Shown: positions 1-7,910 of the stretch, in pieces
Layout: each line of letters opens with the position of its first letter
Position numbering within the stretch: the first letter of the stretch is position 1
Origin: Monosporascus cannonballus
Taxonomy: Eukaryota; Ascomycota; Sordariomycetes; Xylariales
DNA length: 64,000 bases
Assembly: GCA_004154925.1 (NCBI GenBank)
Contig: QJNS01000055.1
Span: 62,001-126,000, forward strand
Direction: 5' to 3'
The notes under the pieces: model-generated
The model's input: only the letters and a program-made list of their open reading frames with translations
Told to the model about the DNA's origin: nothing
Database searches by the model: none
Made by a program: the position numbers and the translations under genes

Positions 1-1152
1 GAAAATAAAACGTAGTTATTTAATATCTAATTAAATAAAGAAAATACCCGGATTTCGAAAATACTTGAAAATTTGCTAAAAATCTTATTAGCGCCTAACG
101 CCTGTTAAAAAGCTTTTACTAGTAACACCGAGATCGGCAAAGTCGAAAATCCCCTAATTAATAAACAACCAATCGGTGGACTTAAGGTTGGACTAGTTAA
201 AAAAAGGCGCGGCCTATATTAATATGGCCTTGGTAACCTCTAGTTCGGCCTATTTTTCTTAACGTTTTAACTTTTCTAATTCTTTTAAATTATCGATATT
301 ACGGGATATAGCTTTTATTATTTTATTATACCATATTTTCTTTTATTTACGTGAACGATACAAATGGACGTTTATTTCCGAAATAACTTAATTTGCCTTC
401 TTTTTGACGATCTTCAATTCCAGCTTAAGTTTTCGATACTAAGCAACGACGCGTTATAGCTGCTCTGGGCTCAAACTCTGTACGTCATAATTAGACCAGC
501 CGTTTTTGATATAAGACGAATAACGGGAAAAGTTATCCTCTAATAATTTGCATTCCAGTTTTTTTAGTTCGTAATAAGAACAAAACGTTATATCGATAAG
601 ATTTGCAAAAAATACCGCGGCCATTAAAAAATCACGTTAAACGGTTTTAATCTTAGAAAAAGATTTACTATATTTTTTAATACGACCCTTTATAATAAAT
701 TTAAGTACTTACGGAATAGAATTTTCGAGATAAAAATCTTAAAAAAGAAAGGATCGTATTATAACTTAATATCTTTAACGCATCTAGAAATAATTAAAAC
801 AAGTGGAACAGGAAAAAAGGATACGTGATTGGATCATTGGGATTATTGCGAGATTTACGAAAGTTAGAATTATTAGGATTATTACAAGATTTACAGAAAT
901 TAGAATTATTGAGATTATTACGAAAGTGCAATAATTCAAGCAAAATAAACAATAATAAATAAATATATATACGATCGTTATTTCCATAATTTAAATAATA
1001 CCAGCTTGCAATAATAATTCGTTATCTAAGGCACCCTTACTATTTGGAGACGTAATACGTTGCTATATTTATTGCTTTATTTTCTACGTTACTCCTACTA
1101 ACATAAACCTATACGACTAAGGTTTAATAGTTGGTTAAACCTCTAGCCGTCA
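1..1152 (+). mobile_element. Ty3/Gypsy chromodomain element, truncated 3' end (RIP-decayed)
   Basis: The window opens inside the end of a Gypsy polyprotein. Positions 1-130 still translate into scraps of the chromodomain seen more clearly at about 1,620-1,740, with stops in every frame. Bases 1-780 align by eye to 13,290-13,990 and to 1,620-2,390. Differences are mostly C/T and G/A exchanges, as RIP would leave. The fragment closes with an LTR (757-1,152). The 5' part lies outside the window. No intact open frame remains, so it cannot code for a working product. Confidence 0.75.
757..1152 (+). repeat. LTR of the Gypsy family (copy 1)
   Basis: It starts at a decayed TG (read as TATTATAAC) after a purine-rich AAAGAAAGGATCG tract and ends in TAGCCGTCA. 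Its last 60 bases closely match the ends of the LTRs at 2,390-2,761, 7,484-7,910 and 13,993-14,383. The middle (about 830-930) holds imperfect repeats of roughly 30 bases around AGAATTATTxxGATTATT. These may correspond to the 36-base units in the less-decayed copies. Confidence 0.7.
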
Positions 1153-2761
1153 CACGAACGTTAATTTTGGTTTTATTTCAAAGGTTTATAAGAAAATACG
1201 TAACGATAATTTAATTAATATTAAAGCAATCGTTACGTCGGAATACTTACGATAGTTATATTAAGAAATAAAAACAGAATTGGAATTTGTACAAAATTAA
1301 ATAAGTAAGTATTATAACCAGAAAAAGTTAAAGGGACCAACCTTCGAAAAGAGGGAAATAGTTTTTTTCGTTATCAAAAATATTTAAACAAAACGACCTA
1401 ATAAAAAACTTGATTTTAAGTATATCGGTTTATATAAAATCGCCAAAGAAATCTCAGAAAATAATAACCAATTAGAACTTTTACTAAAAGTTAAAATTTA
1501 TCCAATTTTTTACGTTTCCTTATTCGGATTAATAACGGATATAATCAAAGTATATACGGTATAAGACGATATAAAAATAAAAGATGAATAAGTATATAAA
1601 ATAGAAAGAATCTTCGATATACAAAAACAAAACGGATTTACCTAATACCTGATTAAGTGAAAAAAGTACCCGAATTCCTAAAATACCTAGAAACCCGCTA
1701 AAAACCTTATTAACGCCTAATATTTATTAAAAGGTTTTCATTAATAATAACGGAATTATTAGAAATAATCGTATCCCAATTAATATTTTTAACGAATTAA
1801 TCGATATTACCAATATCAAATTAATTTACGGGACCAGCAAAAAGAACTAATGCGACCATGGAAGCCTCGGCGATAACCTACCTTTAACATTTTTACTTTT
1901 CTAGCTTTTCGAATAACTACATTCTCGTTATACCATTTTTATTCTTTTTAAGCGAAAAAAAGCGTTTTTTTCCGAAAACGGATTAAACGCGCGATAACCT
2001 TATTTATTTTTTGCTAATAACGTTTTTGCAATTCCAAAAAACATTTTTTATAAAAACTTCCTTTCGTTTTAAGCGTTAATTTTCGACGCGAATATTTTCT
2101 AAAAAGGAAAAAAACGTTAGTTCCGTTATAAAGATATTTACGTTTAACGTAAGGTTTATATTTAAAAACGTTTTCTATTATTTTGCATTTTTAACTTTTG
2201 AAAAAATATAAAAAATACGGCATATTTTCAAAATTAAAATTATCAAAAATAAGAATAGGTTTTGCCGATGCGTAATGGAGGAAACCTAACGACGACCTTT
2301 AACAATACGACCCGATATCGTGAAAAAGCGGTAATACCTACTAGGAAAAATGAAATCTTAAAAGCAAGATTTGGGGAAAGGGGAGATCGTGTTACGACCT
2401 GATAGGCTCCGGCCTTAGGAAACGGTTAATAAGGATAATACGGACCTCTTTCTAAGTTACGTAACGGATATTTAGCAAAGATTTGCTAAATATAAATAAT
2501 TAGTATAAAATAATTGTTTAATATGATTTCGTTAAATAAAGCTAAATAAAGATAAATAATACCAAAACTAAGATATATAGGCTTATTATTTTCACAATAT
2601 AAATAATATTAGCTTGTAATAATAATTCGTTACCTAAGGTACCTTTGGTATTACGAAACGTAATACCTTATTATATCTGTTGTTCAGTTTCCCACGATAC
2701 TTCTGTCAACATAAACCCGTACGACTAAGATTTAATAGTTGGTTGAACCCTCTAGCCGTCA
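1153..2761 (+). mobile_element. Second Gypsy 3' end: integrase tail plus chromodomain, RIP-decayed
   Basis: Directly after the first LTR, a second copy of the same 3' portion begins. One frame around 1,395-1,745 reads KYIGLYKIAKEI, then KVKIYPIFYVSL, then YLIKWKKYPNS and PAKNLINAQYLLKGFH. These are recognisable relics of the GPY/F integrase tail and of a chromodomain, which targets integration to heterochromatin in this class. The matching stretch in the full element is about 12,780-13,990. There is no 5' LTR or RT here, so this is a truncated or recombined copy rather than a tandem full element. Confidence 0.72.
2390..2761 (+). repeat. LTR of the Gypsy family (copy 2)
   Basis: It begins TGTTACGACCTGATAGGC after a polypurine tract (GGGGAAAGGGGAGATCG) and ends TCTAGCCGTCA, so it keeps the TG...CA ends. 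It is the least decayed 5' edge in the left part of the window. It lacks the 36-base unit array seen in the LTR at 7,484. Confidence 0.75.
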
Positions 2762-3090
2762 CATATCGGCTACGACTTTTAGGTGTAAAAAGGTTTCATT
2801 CGTAATATTATTTTTACGCATTAGTCGAAAATTCGAGGTTTATTTATCCAGAACAAAAGTTATGCAAGGTTAATATAGGTTAAATCCTTATTTTCCAGGC
2901 TTAGCCAAATACGCAGAATTAATATATTTTAAGTAAGGCACGCGTATTTATTATACGCAGTTAGTTTTTTAAACGGATGAAACCTTTAATTATTGCACAT
3001 TTCGTAACACTAAATTAATCGCATTAGCTATTATATTTATGTTAGAATCCTTCCAACCGTGTCGGTTAAGGCTTATACTAATGGTGGTTT
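2762..3090. other. AT-rich spacer, no gene seen
   Basis: RIP-like AT-rich sequence with no open frame or RNA gene that I can support. The motif GCTTATACTAATGG near 3,069 recurs near 4,347, on the other side of the GC-rich segment, so the two places may be edges of one older repeat. Confidence 0.4.
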
Positions 3091-3099
3091 ATTTTTCGT

Positions 3100-4250
3100 C
3101 CAGTGTGGGCGCTCTATGTGTACTCTACCCGGCTGGCGACCAACTTTCTCTGCCGACTGGTTCTCTACATAATCGCCCGACAGCTGCATAGCTGTATGGG
3201 ACGTCCGGTGTTGCCGGAACATAAGAAACATGTGTCCCCAGCCCGACGGGCGCCGCCGCCGACTGGTTCCCTACAGGCCCTATCCTCCGTTTAGGACGGG
3301 GAAGGATCGAATGTGCTCTGCCCGGCGATGTGCCCGGAAGTGTTAACCTGCCGCGGACGAGCCACGGACTAGGTCTTAACCACCACCACGTGGTGCCATA
3401 CTCGGCACCGGGCCGCACCGCCGACTGGTTCTTTACAAGACCCTTCCCGTTCATGCGTACCGGAATTTTCGCGTACAAAAGAGAAATCCTCCACACGATG
3501 CTTGGCAGTTAGCATCCATCCATCGCCGCCAACCGACGCTCTGCCAGTCCCGTCCGCCGCGTACGGGCCCCGTCGAGGGTCTTTCCGCTCGTCGACGACC
3601 ACAGCTCCTCCCAGCCCTTGCGGCCGGGTACGCGGTGGTCGTCTAGTCTCGTCCCGTACCCTCCCAGCTGCAGCGTCCGGCCAAACCTCTTGCCGCTCGC
3701 CCCGTCGCCCGGAGGTGTTGACCTGCTGCGGGACAGAACCGCGATCTAGGTCTTAGCCACCACCACGTGGCGCCGTGCTCGGCGCCGGGCATGGGCTTGC
3801 TAGCGTCAAGTAAACACGCCTTTCGATGCCCCCATTTATGGGGCGGGTGGGTACGGGGTGTGCCTCGTGGCACCAGTCGTCGACGGGAGCCCTTTGGTTG
3901 GTCGACGCGCAAAGGGTCCCGGTTTTGGAGGGGCTCCTCTTGTTCTGGAGGAGTCCCTTTTGTAGATCGGGCGAGGAAGCTGTCCTTCTCGTGATTCCAA
4001 GGGCGGAATCGCCTCCTCGTGGGACTGTCGAGTTGAACAATAGCAGCGGCATCCCCCGGCGTCGAAGTTGTTCAGGTGTGCGGTAACGACGGCGTCGGAC
4101 AGCCGACGCCGTTAGGGGTGGACGGAGACTAGGTACAAGGACCATCGTCGTCTCCGGTGCCGTCGTAAAAACGGGCAGGTATAGGGATCGTGGCTGTCAT
4201 TTAGACACGTAGCAGAATGAAGCTCACGACGTGGTGACGAATTACCAGAA
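3100..4250. repeat. GC-rich, internally repetitive segment without a convincing gene
   Basis: Composition switches abruptly from AT-rich to CpG-containing GC-rich. An 18-mer (GCCGACTGGTTCTCTACA with small changes) occurs at 3,152, 3,258 and 3,420. An 82-84-base module runs from GCCCGGAAGTGTTAACCTG through a CCACCACGTGG palindrome to GGCACCGGGC. It occurs at 3,332-3,413 and again at 3,707-3,790, 375 bases apart. All six frames offer only short overlapping open stretches with no family resemblance. It may be the leader or noncoding part of a transposon, or a minisatellite-like array. I cannot name it. Confidence 0.55.
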
Positions 4251-4277
4251 TAGGAAATTCCGAGTAAAAGTCAAGTG

Positions 4278-4326
4278 TAGGGGGGGGGGGGGGTAAAAAG
4301 AANNNNNNNNNNCCCCCGCCCCCCCC
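4278..4326. other. Assembly gap between homopolymers
   Basis: A run of G, then a short TAAAAAGAA, ten N (4,303-4,312), then a run of C with one G. Opposed poly-G and poly-C edges are typical of a scaffold join placed at low-quality read ends. The true distance and orientation across this point are unknown. Confidence 0.9.
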
Positions 4327-4965
4327 CCCCCGAAGAAGGAAGAAGGAAGCTTATACTAATGGGTATGGCTGGTGTAATTCCCACCCTGAGCTACAGGTAA
4401 TCTTCATGGTGTCCTCTATCTTAGGACCCCTGATACCTAATACTGTTAAGCGTCAGACCTAGGTAAAGGTCTAGATCTGTTAACTAAGCTGTGGCTTAGC
4501 TAGCTTTACTACTAATAAAGAAGATTATTAATTATCTCCGGTATCGCTCCTCTCAGTTGTAACTATTTTATGGATACTTAAGGAGGGTTCGCTACCTCCC
4601 ATATCCAGACAGGACCTCTTAGAGGTCAACCTGATAATAGCTTCTTCTTCAGCCATATATGCTTCAGTGTGTAATGTCAGGGTCTCATAAAACAGCTGCG
4701 GCTAAGAGATAACTGTATCAGAACGCATAAAGTAAGCTCCCTTGAGAGGCTGATAAAACTAAGCCGAGACCCAACTGTTTGATCGCCTTCAGCTGGGTCT
4801 GACAAGTGCTCCGGAAATGATCAACGTTGTTCTGAATGATCCCTGAAACTCCCGGATGACTCTTGAGGCTTTAAAGGGGGCCTTTTCCCATGACATATGC
4901 ATTACAAATGTAGTTAATCTACATCCATCATGATGCTATCGCGTCAGACGCCTTCACCAGTACCT
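4313..4965. other. Non-coding stretch downstream of the amidase
   Basis: No gene is visible. It contains the left inverted-repeat arm (4,566-4,689) and presumably the 3' untranslated region of the amidase, which is transcribed toward lower coordinates. Confidence 0.45.
4566..4689 (+). repeat. Left arm of an inverted repeat flanking the amidase
   Basis: This 124-base stretch reads like the reverse complement of 7,359-7,483 with scattered substitutions and small indels. Shared blocks include GATACTTAAGGAGG, CAGACAGGACCTCTTAGAGG, CTTCTTCAGCCA and TATGCTTCAGT. Each arm also carries a near-palindrome, GACCTCTTAGAGGTC. The arms could be solo LTRs in opposite orientation or terminal repeats of a larger unit. 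Confidence 0.75.
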
Positions 4966-6753
4966 CTACTTCCCGTTACTGTTACTATCCCCGACCTGTT
5001 TCGTAATAACCTCACCCCATTTACTATTACCATCCCTAACCTCCCTCGCAATCCCCACAACATCAACCCAACTCTCCGCCCTCCCCCGTCTCCCCAAATT
5101 CCCACCGGCCTCCTCAGCATCGACCCCGAATCTCAACAACGCCTCCTCCTCACACCACTCCCCCATCCCCATCAACCCAACAGGAACCTTGCCCACCGTA
5201 TCCAAATCCACTACCTCGCCTTCGCCCGGCGTTCCATCCGGCGCCACAAACCCAGCCGGCACGCTTATGCTCGGCACCCCGCAAAAGTTGGCCATCCACA
5301 CATATTCCATACTCCTCATCGTCTGATCCCCATCGCTGATCCCGAACTGCAACTCGGCCTCGTCGCGGATAGGCCATCCGGCGCAGGCGGTGGTCGGGGT
5401 TGCGATGATCATTCCCGGGTGCTGCGACCAAAGCCACGCGAGGTGCTGCATAAGTATGCGCCGGAGCTTTTGCGCGAGCTGGTAATCGCTTGCAGGCGTA
5501 GTACGGCCGAGAGCTAACAAAATCCTGTTCGCGGGGGATATGCCTTTCGTATCGCGGAGTGTTGCGCCGTCTGTAAGGAGGGTTAGGGCGTGGGCTATCT
5601 GGCCCTCGGCGAGAAGGGGGATGTCTATCGGCTCAGTTTTGTAGCCCTTGTGCTCGACGAGCCAATCGATCATTTCTCGGCAGAGTTTTTGGACGGCGGG
5701 CGTGGACCGCTGGATCCAGAGTTCTGGGATGCCGAGCAGTTTCGGTCTGGTTGGGTCGTCATATGATAGGTTTATGGACTTCTTGCTGGCCCGGGGGAAA
5801 AGCGATTTCGGGTCCGGGTATTTGATCGCCGCGTATAAGGTAGCCAGGGATCGCATATCTACCGCCATAGGCCCGTTAACCGCCGCCGTATTACTATGGT
5901 TCTGCATCGGGAAGAAAGATACCCGGCCATGTGTAGGTTTAAGTCCGAAAACAGAACAGAAAGCCGCCGGGATTCTGATACTCCCGCCCCCGTCGCTGCC
6001 TAACGTACAGGGCACAAGGCCTGCGGCAACGGCGTACGCGGAACCTGAGGAACTGCCTCCGCAGTAATATTTGGAGTTATACGGGTTCCGGGGCGTTCCG
6101 TATGTAATATTGTAACCCGGCGTATCCATTCCGAATTCGTGCATGGATAGCTTGCCGAGGATAATTGCGCCGGCCTCCTTTAGCTTCCGGACGCACCAGG
6201 AATCTATTTTTCCATCCCCTCCTACGTGCTGTACCGGGGCTGACTGATACAGGCTAATGTAGTCAGTACGGGACCCCAGCGTAGTTTTGTATCCCTCCAT
6301 ATCGTATTCATCTTTGATCGCCGTCGGAATCCCGTCTAGCGGCCCAAGCGGCCTCCCTTCCTTATATCTCTGCGTCGACGCTTCGGCGGCCTTAAGAGCT
6401 TGGTCGGCTTTAACCTCAAACCATGCGAGGCAATGCGCTCCAGGTGGGTTGGTGTCGCGCCGTATCAAGAGGAGGATAGCTTGGATTACGTCAAGTGGCG
6501 TTAGCTCACCTGATAAATACCGAAAGCGCAGGCTAGCGACGGCATCTGGAGCGCTTGATTTCGAGATTACGTTTGTAACATCTTTATGTTGATCTTCCTT
6601 AGATTCATCATTTTCGTCGTCTTCTTCATCCAGCGGGAACACTGTAGCGTCGTACCGAGGCTCCGTTAAAGCGAGGTATTCATAAATATCTCGCAGAGAA
6701 CCGAATCCCGCGTTATTCCAGGCGTTTATGCGGATAAACCCGACCCATTCCAT
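4966..6753 (-). CDS. Amidase-signature (AS) family hydrolase
   Basis: A single 595-residue frame. The AS domain starts near residue 70 and carries the full Ser-cisSer-Lys triad: Lys147 in GIPTAIKDEYD, cis-Ser234 in CGGSSSGSA and nucleophile Ser258 in SDGGGSIRIPA. The 24-residue Ser-Ser spacing is that of fatty-acid-amide-hydrolase-type enzymes. The family hydrolyses carboxamides to acid plus ammonia or amine. The substrate cannot be read from sequence. The N-terminal 70 residues include an acidic DEEDDENDE stretch. The chosen Met may not be the true start: the same frame stays open upstream to 6,882 and there encodes Pro/Arg-rich residues followed by a hydrophobic stretch, IYGWFLLIAAFL, suggesting a membrane-anchored N-terminus supplied by a further 5' exon. 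The gene is an island between repeats and shows no RIP-like AT bias. The C-terminus (after MEYVWMANFCGVPSISVPAG) has family-typical features. Confidence 0.88.
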   Translation of the reverse strand: MEWVGFIRINAWNNAGFGSLRDIYEYLALTEPRYDATVFPLDEEDDENDESKEDQHKDVTNVISKSSAPDAVASLRFRYLSGELTPLDVIQAILLLIRRDTNPPGAHCLAWFEVKADQALKAAEASTQRYKEGRPLGPLDGIPTAIKDEYDMEGYKTTLGSRTDYISLYQSAPVQHVGGDGKIDSWCVRKLKEAGAIILGKLSMHEFGMDTPGYNITYGTPRNPYNSKYYCGGSSSGSAYAVAAGLVPCTLGSDGGGSIRIPAAFCSVFGLKPTHGRVSFFPMQNHSNTAAVNGPMAVDMRSLATLYAAIKYPDPKSLFPRASKKSINLSYDDPTRPKLLGIPELWIQRSTPAVQKLCREMIDWLVEHKGYKTEPIDIPLLAEGQIAHALTLLTDGATLRDTKGISPANRILLALGRTTPASDYQLAQKLRRILMQHLAWLWSQHPGMIIATPTTACAGWPIRDEAELQFGISDGDQTMRSMEYVWMANFCGVPSISVPAGFVAPDGTPGEGEVVDLDTVGKVPVGLMGMGEWCEEEALLRFGVDAEEAGGNLGRRGRAESWVDVVGIAREVRDGNSKWGEVITKQVGDSNSNGK

Positions 6754-6875
6754 CAGAAAAGCGGCTATTAGAAGAAACCAGCCATAAATCCTCGGATTAG
6801 GCCTTCTCTCCGGCTTCGGTGGAACATCGGGCCTGAAATTATTATAAGTTGAATAAATGCTATGGTTAAACGATA

Positions 6876-7076
6876 TTATGCCTTACGCTCGTATTGGGTC
6901 TGGGTAAAGAAATAGGCGTCGTCGTAAAGAAGCACCTGATGCCATGGTGGAAATGGGCTGGTTTTAACTAGCAACGCTTTAAAGGTGATTGCATAAAGAA
7001 ATGGTTTCGGTCGCCATGGTTCATGATGGTGCTCATTTAAATATCGTCGAGCACTATTTGGTAACCAAAAAGTCAC
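6876..7076 (-). CDS. Open frame upstream of the amidase; possible 5' exon or gene remnant
   Basis: A 67-codon frame without an ATG at its head (it begins GTG). It reads as plausible protein, for example LNEHHHEPWRPKPFLYAITF and PFPPWHQVLLYDDAYFF. It ends at GAGC followed by GTAAGG, a usable donor, and a TTTCAG acceptor lies about 50 bases further on, just before the amidase frame. Joining these two sites gives the wrong phase by one base. So this is either a frameshifted 5' exon of the amidase, part of another gene, or chance. No family is recognised. Confidence 0.22.
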   Translation of the reverse strand: MTFWLPNSARRYLNEHHHEPWRPKPFLYAITFKALLVKTSPFPPWHQVLLYDDAYFFTQTQYERKA

Positions 7077-7132
7077 CGCCCGGATTACGACACGGCTCGG
7101 GATCCGCGGTCGGCTGCTAAGGGATGGGTTAC

Positions 7133-7242
7133 CTCAGGCCTCCGCTGGCTCGTATCAAACAGTCACTTAAGTATTACCCCATAACGCTGAAGTATTAACC
7201 AATAAAAACGCAAATCCCCGTAACGAGCCAGCGAGGCCTGAG
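7133..7242. repeat. Short repeat with terminal inverted repeats (MITE-like), copy 1
   Basis: A 110-base unit. Its ends read CTCAGGCCTCCGCTGGCTCG on the left and, as reverse complement on the right, CTCAGGCCTCGCTGGCTCG. A second, partly RIP-decayed copy in the opposite sense lies at 34,821-34,937. Homology seems to run past the inverted ends (for example GGTAACCC on one side), so it may be part of a larger element. No target duplication is obvious. Confidence 0.6.
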
Positions 7243-7313
7243 TTGTAGTTGTGCGAACAGGGGTCTCGTTCTGTATATCTGTTGCGTAGCCACTGCACCA
7301 AAAGACTGAATTG

Positions 7314-7329
7314 ATAAGTGCGCACTTAT
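7314..7329. other. 16-base perfect palindrome
   Basis: ATAAGTGCGCACTTAT is its own reverse complement. It lies between the MITE-like repeat and the right inverted-repeat arm. Its role is unknown. It could belong to the same decayed element. Confidence 0.5.
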
Positions 7330-7358
7330 TGCGCTACTTATCTGACAATATCCCTATC

Positions 7359-7483
7359 TATGAGGCCCTGACATCACATACTGAAGCATATATTTGGCTG
7401 AAGAAGTAGGAATTATCTGGTTGACCTCTAAGAGGTCCTGTCTGGGAAGGGAGGGTAGCAGAGCCTCCTTAAGTACACATAAA
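7359..7483 (-). repeat. Right arm of the inverted repeat flanking the amidase
   Basis: Reverse-complement partner of 4,566-4,689. The detectable homology stops at the base before the Gypsy LTR beginning at 7,484, so that element may have inserted at, or cut off, the end of this repeat. Confidence 0.75.
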
Positions 7484-7910
7484 TGTTATGACCTAACAGG
7501 CTGTGGCCTCAGAAAACGGTCGCAATGAGTGAGCCATGTGGGTCAAGTTACGTGACGGCTCGACAGGATCTATCGTAAAGCCCATAGAGCCAGGCTCGAC
7601 AGGATTTATCATAAAGCCCATAAACCCAGGCTCGACAAAATCTACCGCAAGGCCCATAAAACAAATTTCGATAAGGCCGAAAAAACCAAATATAATACGT
7701 TTATTATTTCCATAATTTAAATAATTCTAATTTATAACAAATTGTTTATTAATATTAAATATTTATAATAATAATTTATTATTTAAAATATTTTTAATAT
7801 TTTAAATCGTAATACGTTATTATATTTATTATTTAAAATCTTACGATATTTTTATTAATATAAATCCATATAATTAAGATTTAATAATTGGTTAAATTAC
7901 TTAGCCGTTA
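7484..7910 (+). repeat. 5' LTR of the Gypsy element
   Basis: It starts TGTTATGACCTAACAGGC and ends TTAGCCGTTA (a decayed TCA end). The 5' half is little mutated and holds three 36-base units at 7,557-7,664. The 3' half is strongly AT-rich. Confidence 0.8.
7557..7664 (+). repeat. Three 36-base tandem units inside the LTR
   Basis: Units start at 7,557, 7,593 and 7,629, each beginning GGCTCGACA and ending around AAGCCCATAxAxCCA. A degraded fourth piece follows. The partner LTR has only two units (14,066-14,137), so copy number changed after insertion. Confidence 0.8.

Noticed and set aside
3103..4145. Several overlapping open frames of 60-130 codons in the GC-rich segment
   Set aside because: They overlap on both strands, are Arg/Pro-rich as expected of GC-rich non-coding DNA, and show no domain. 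The repeat modules explain the sequence better.
4930..5517. 195-codon plus-strand frame
   Set aside because: It lies antisense to the conserved C-terminal part of the amidase and has low-complexity Pro/His content. It is a shadow frame.
7557..7664. Regular 36-base repeats resembling a CRISPR array
   Set aside because: Units are directly adjacent with no spacers, lie inside an LTR, and the organism is a eukaryote.
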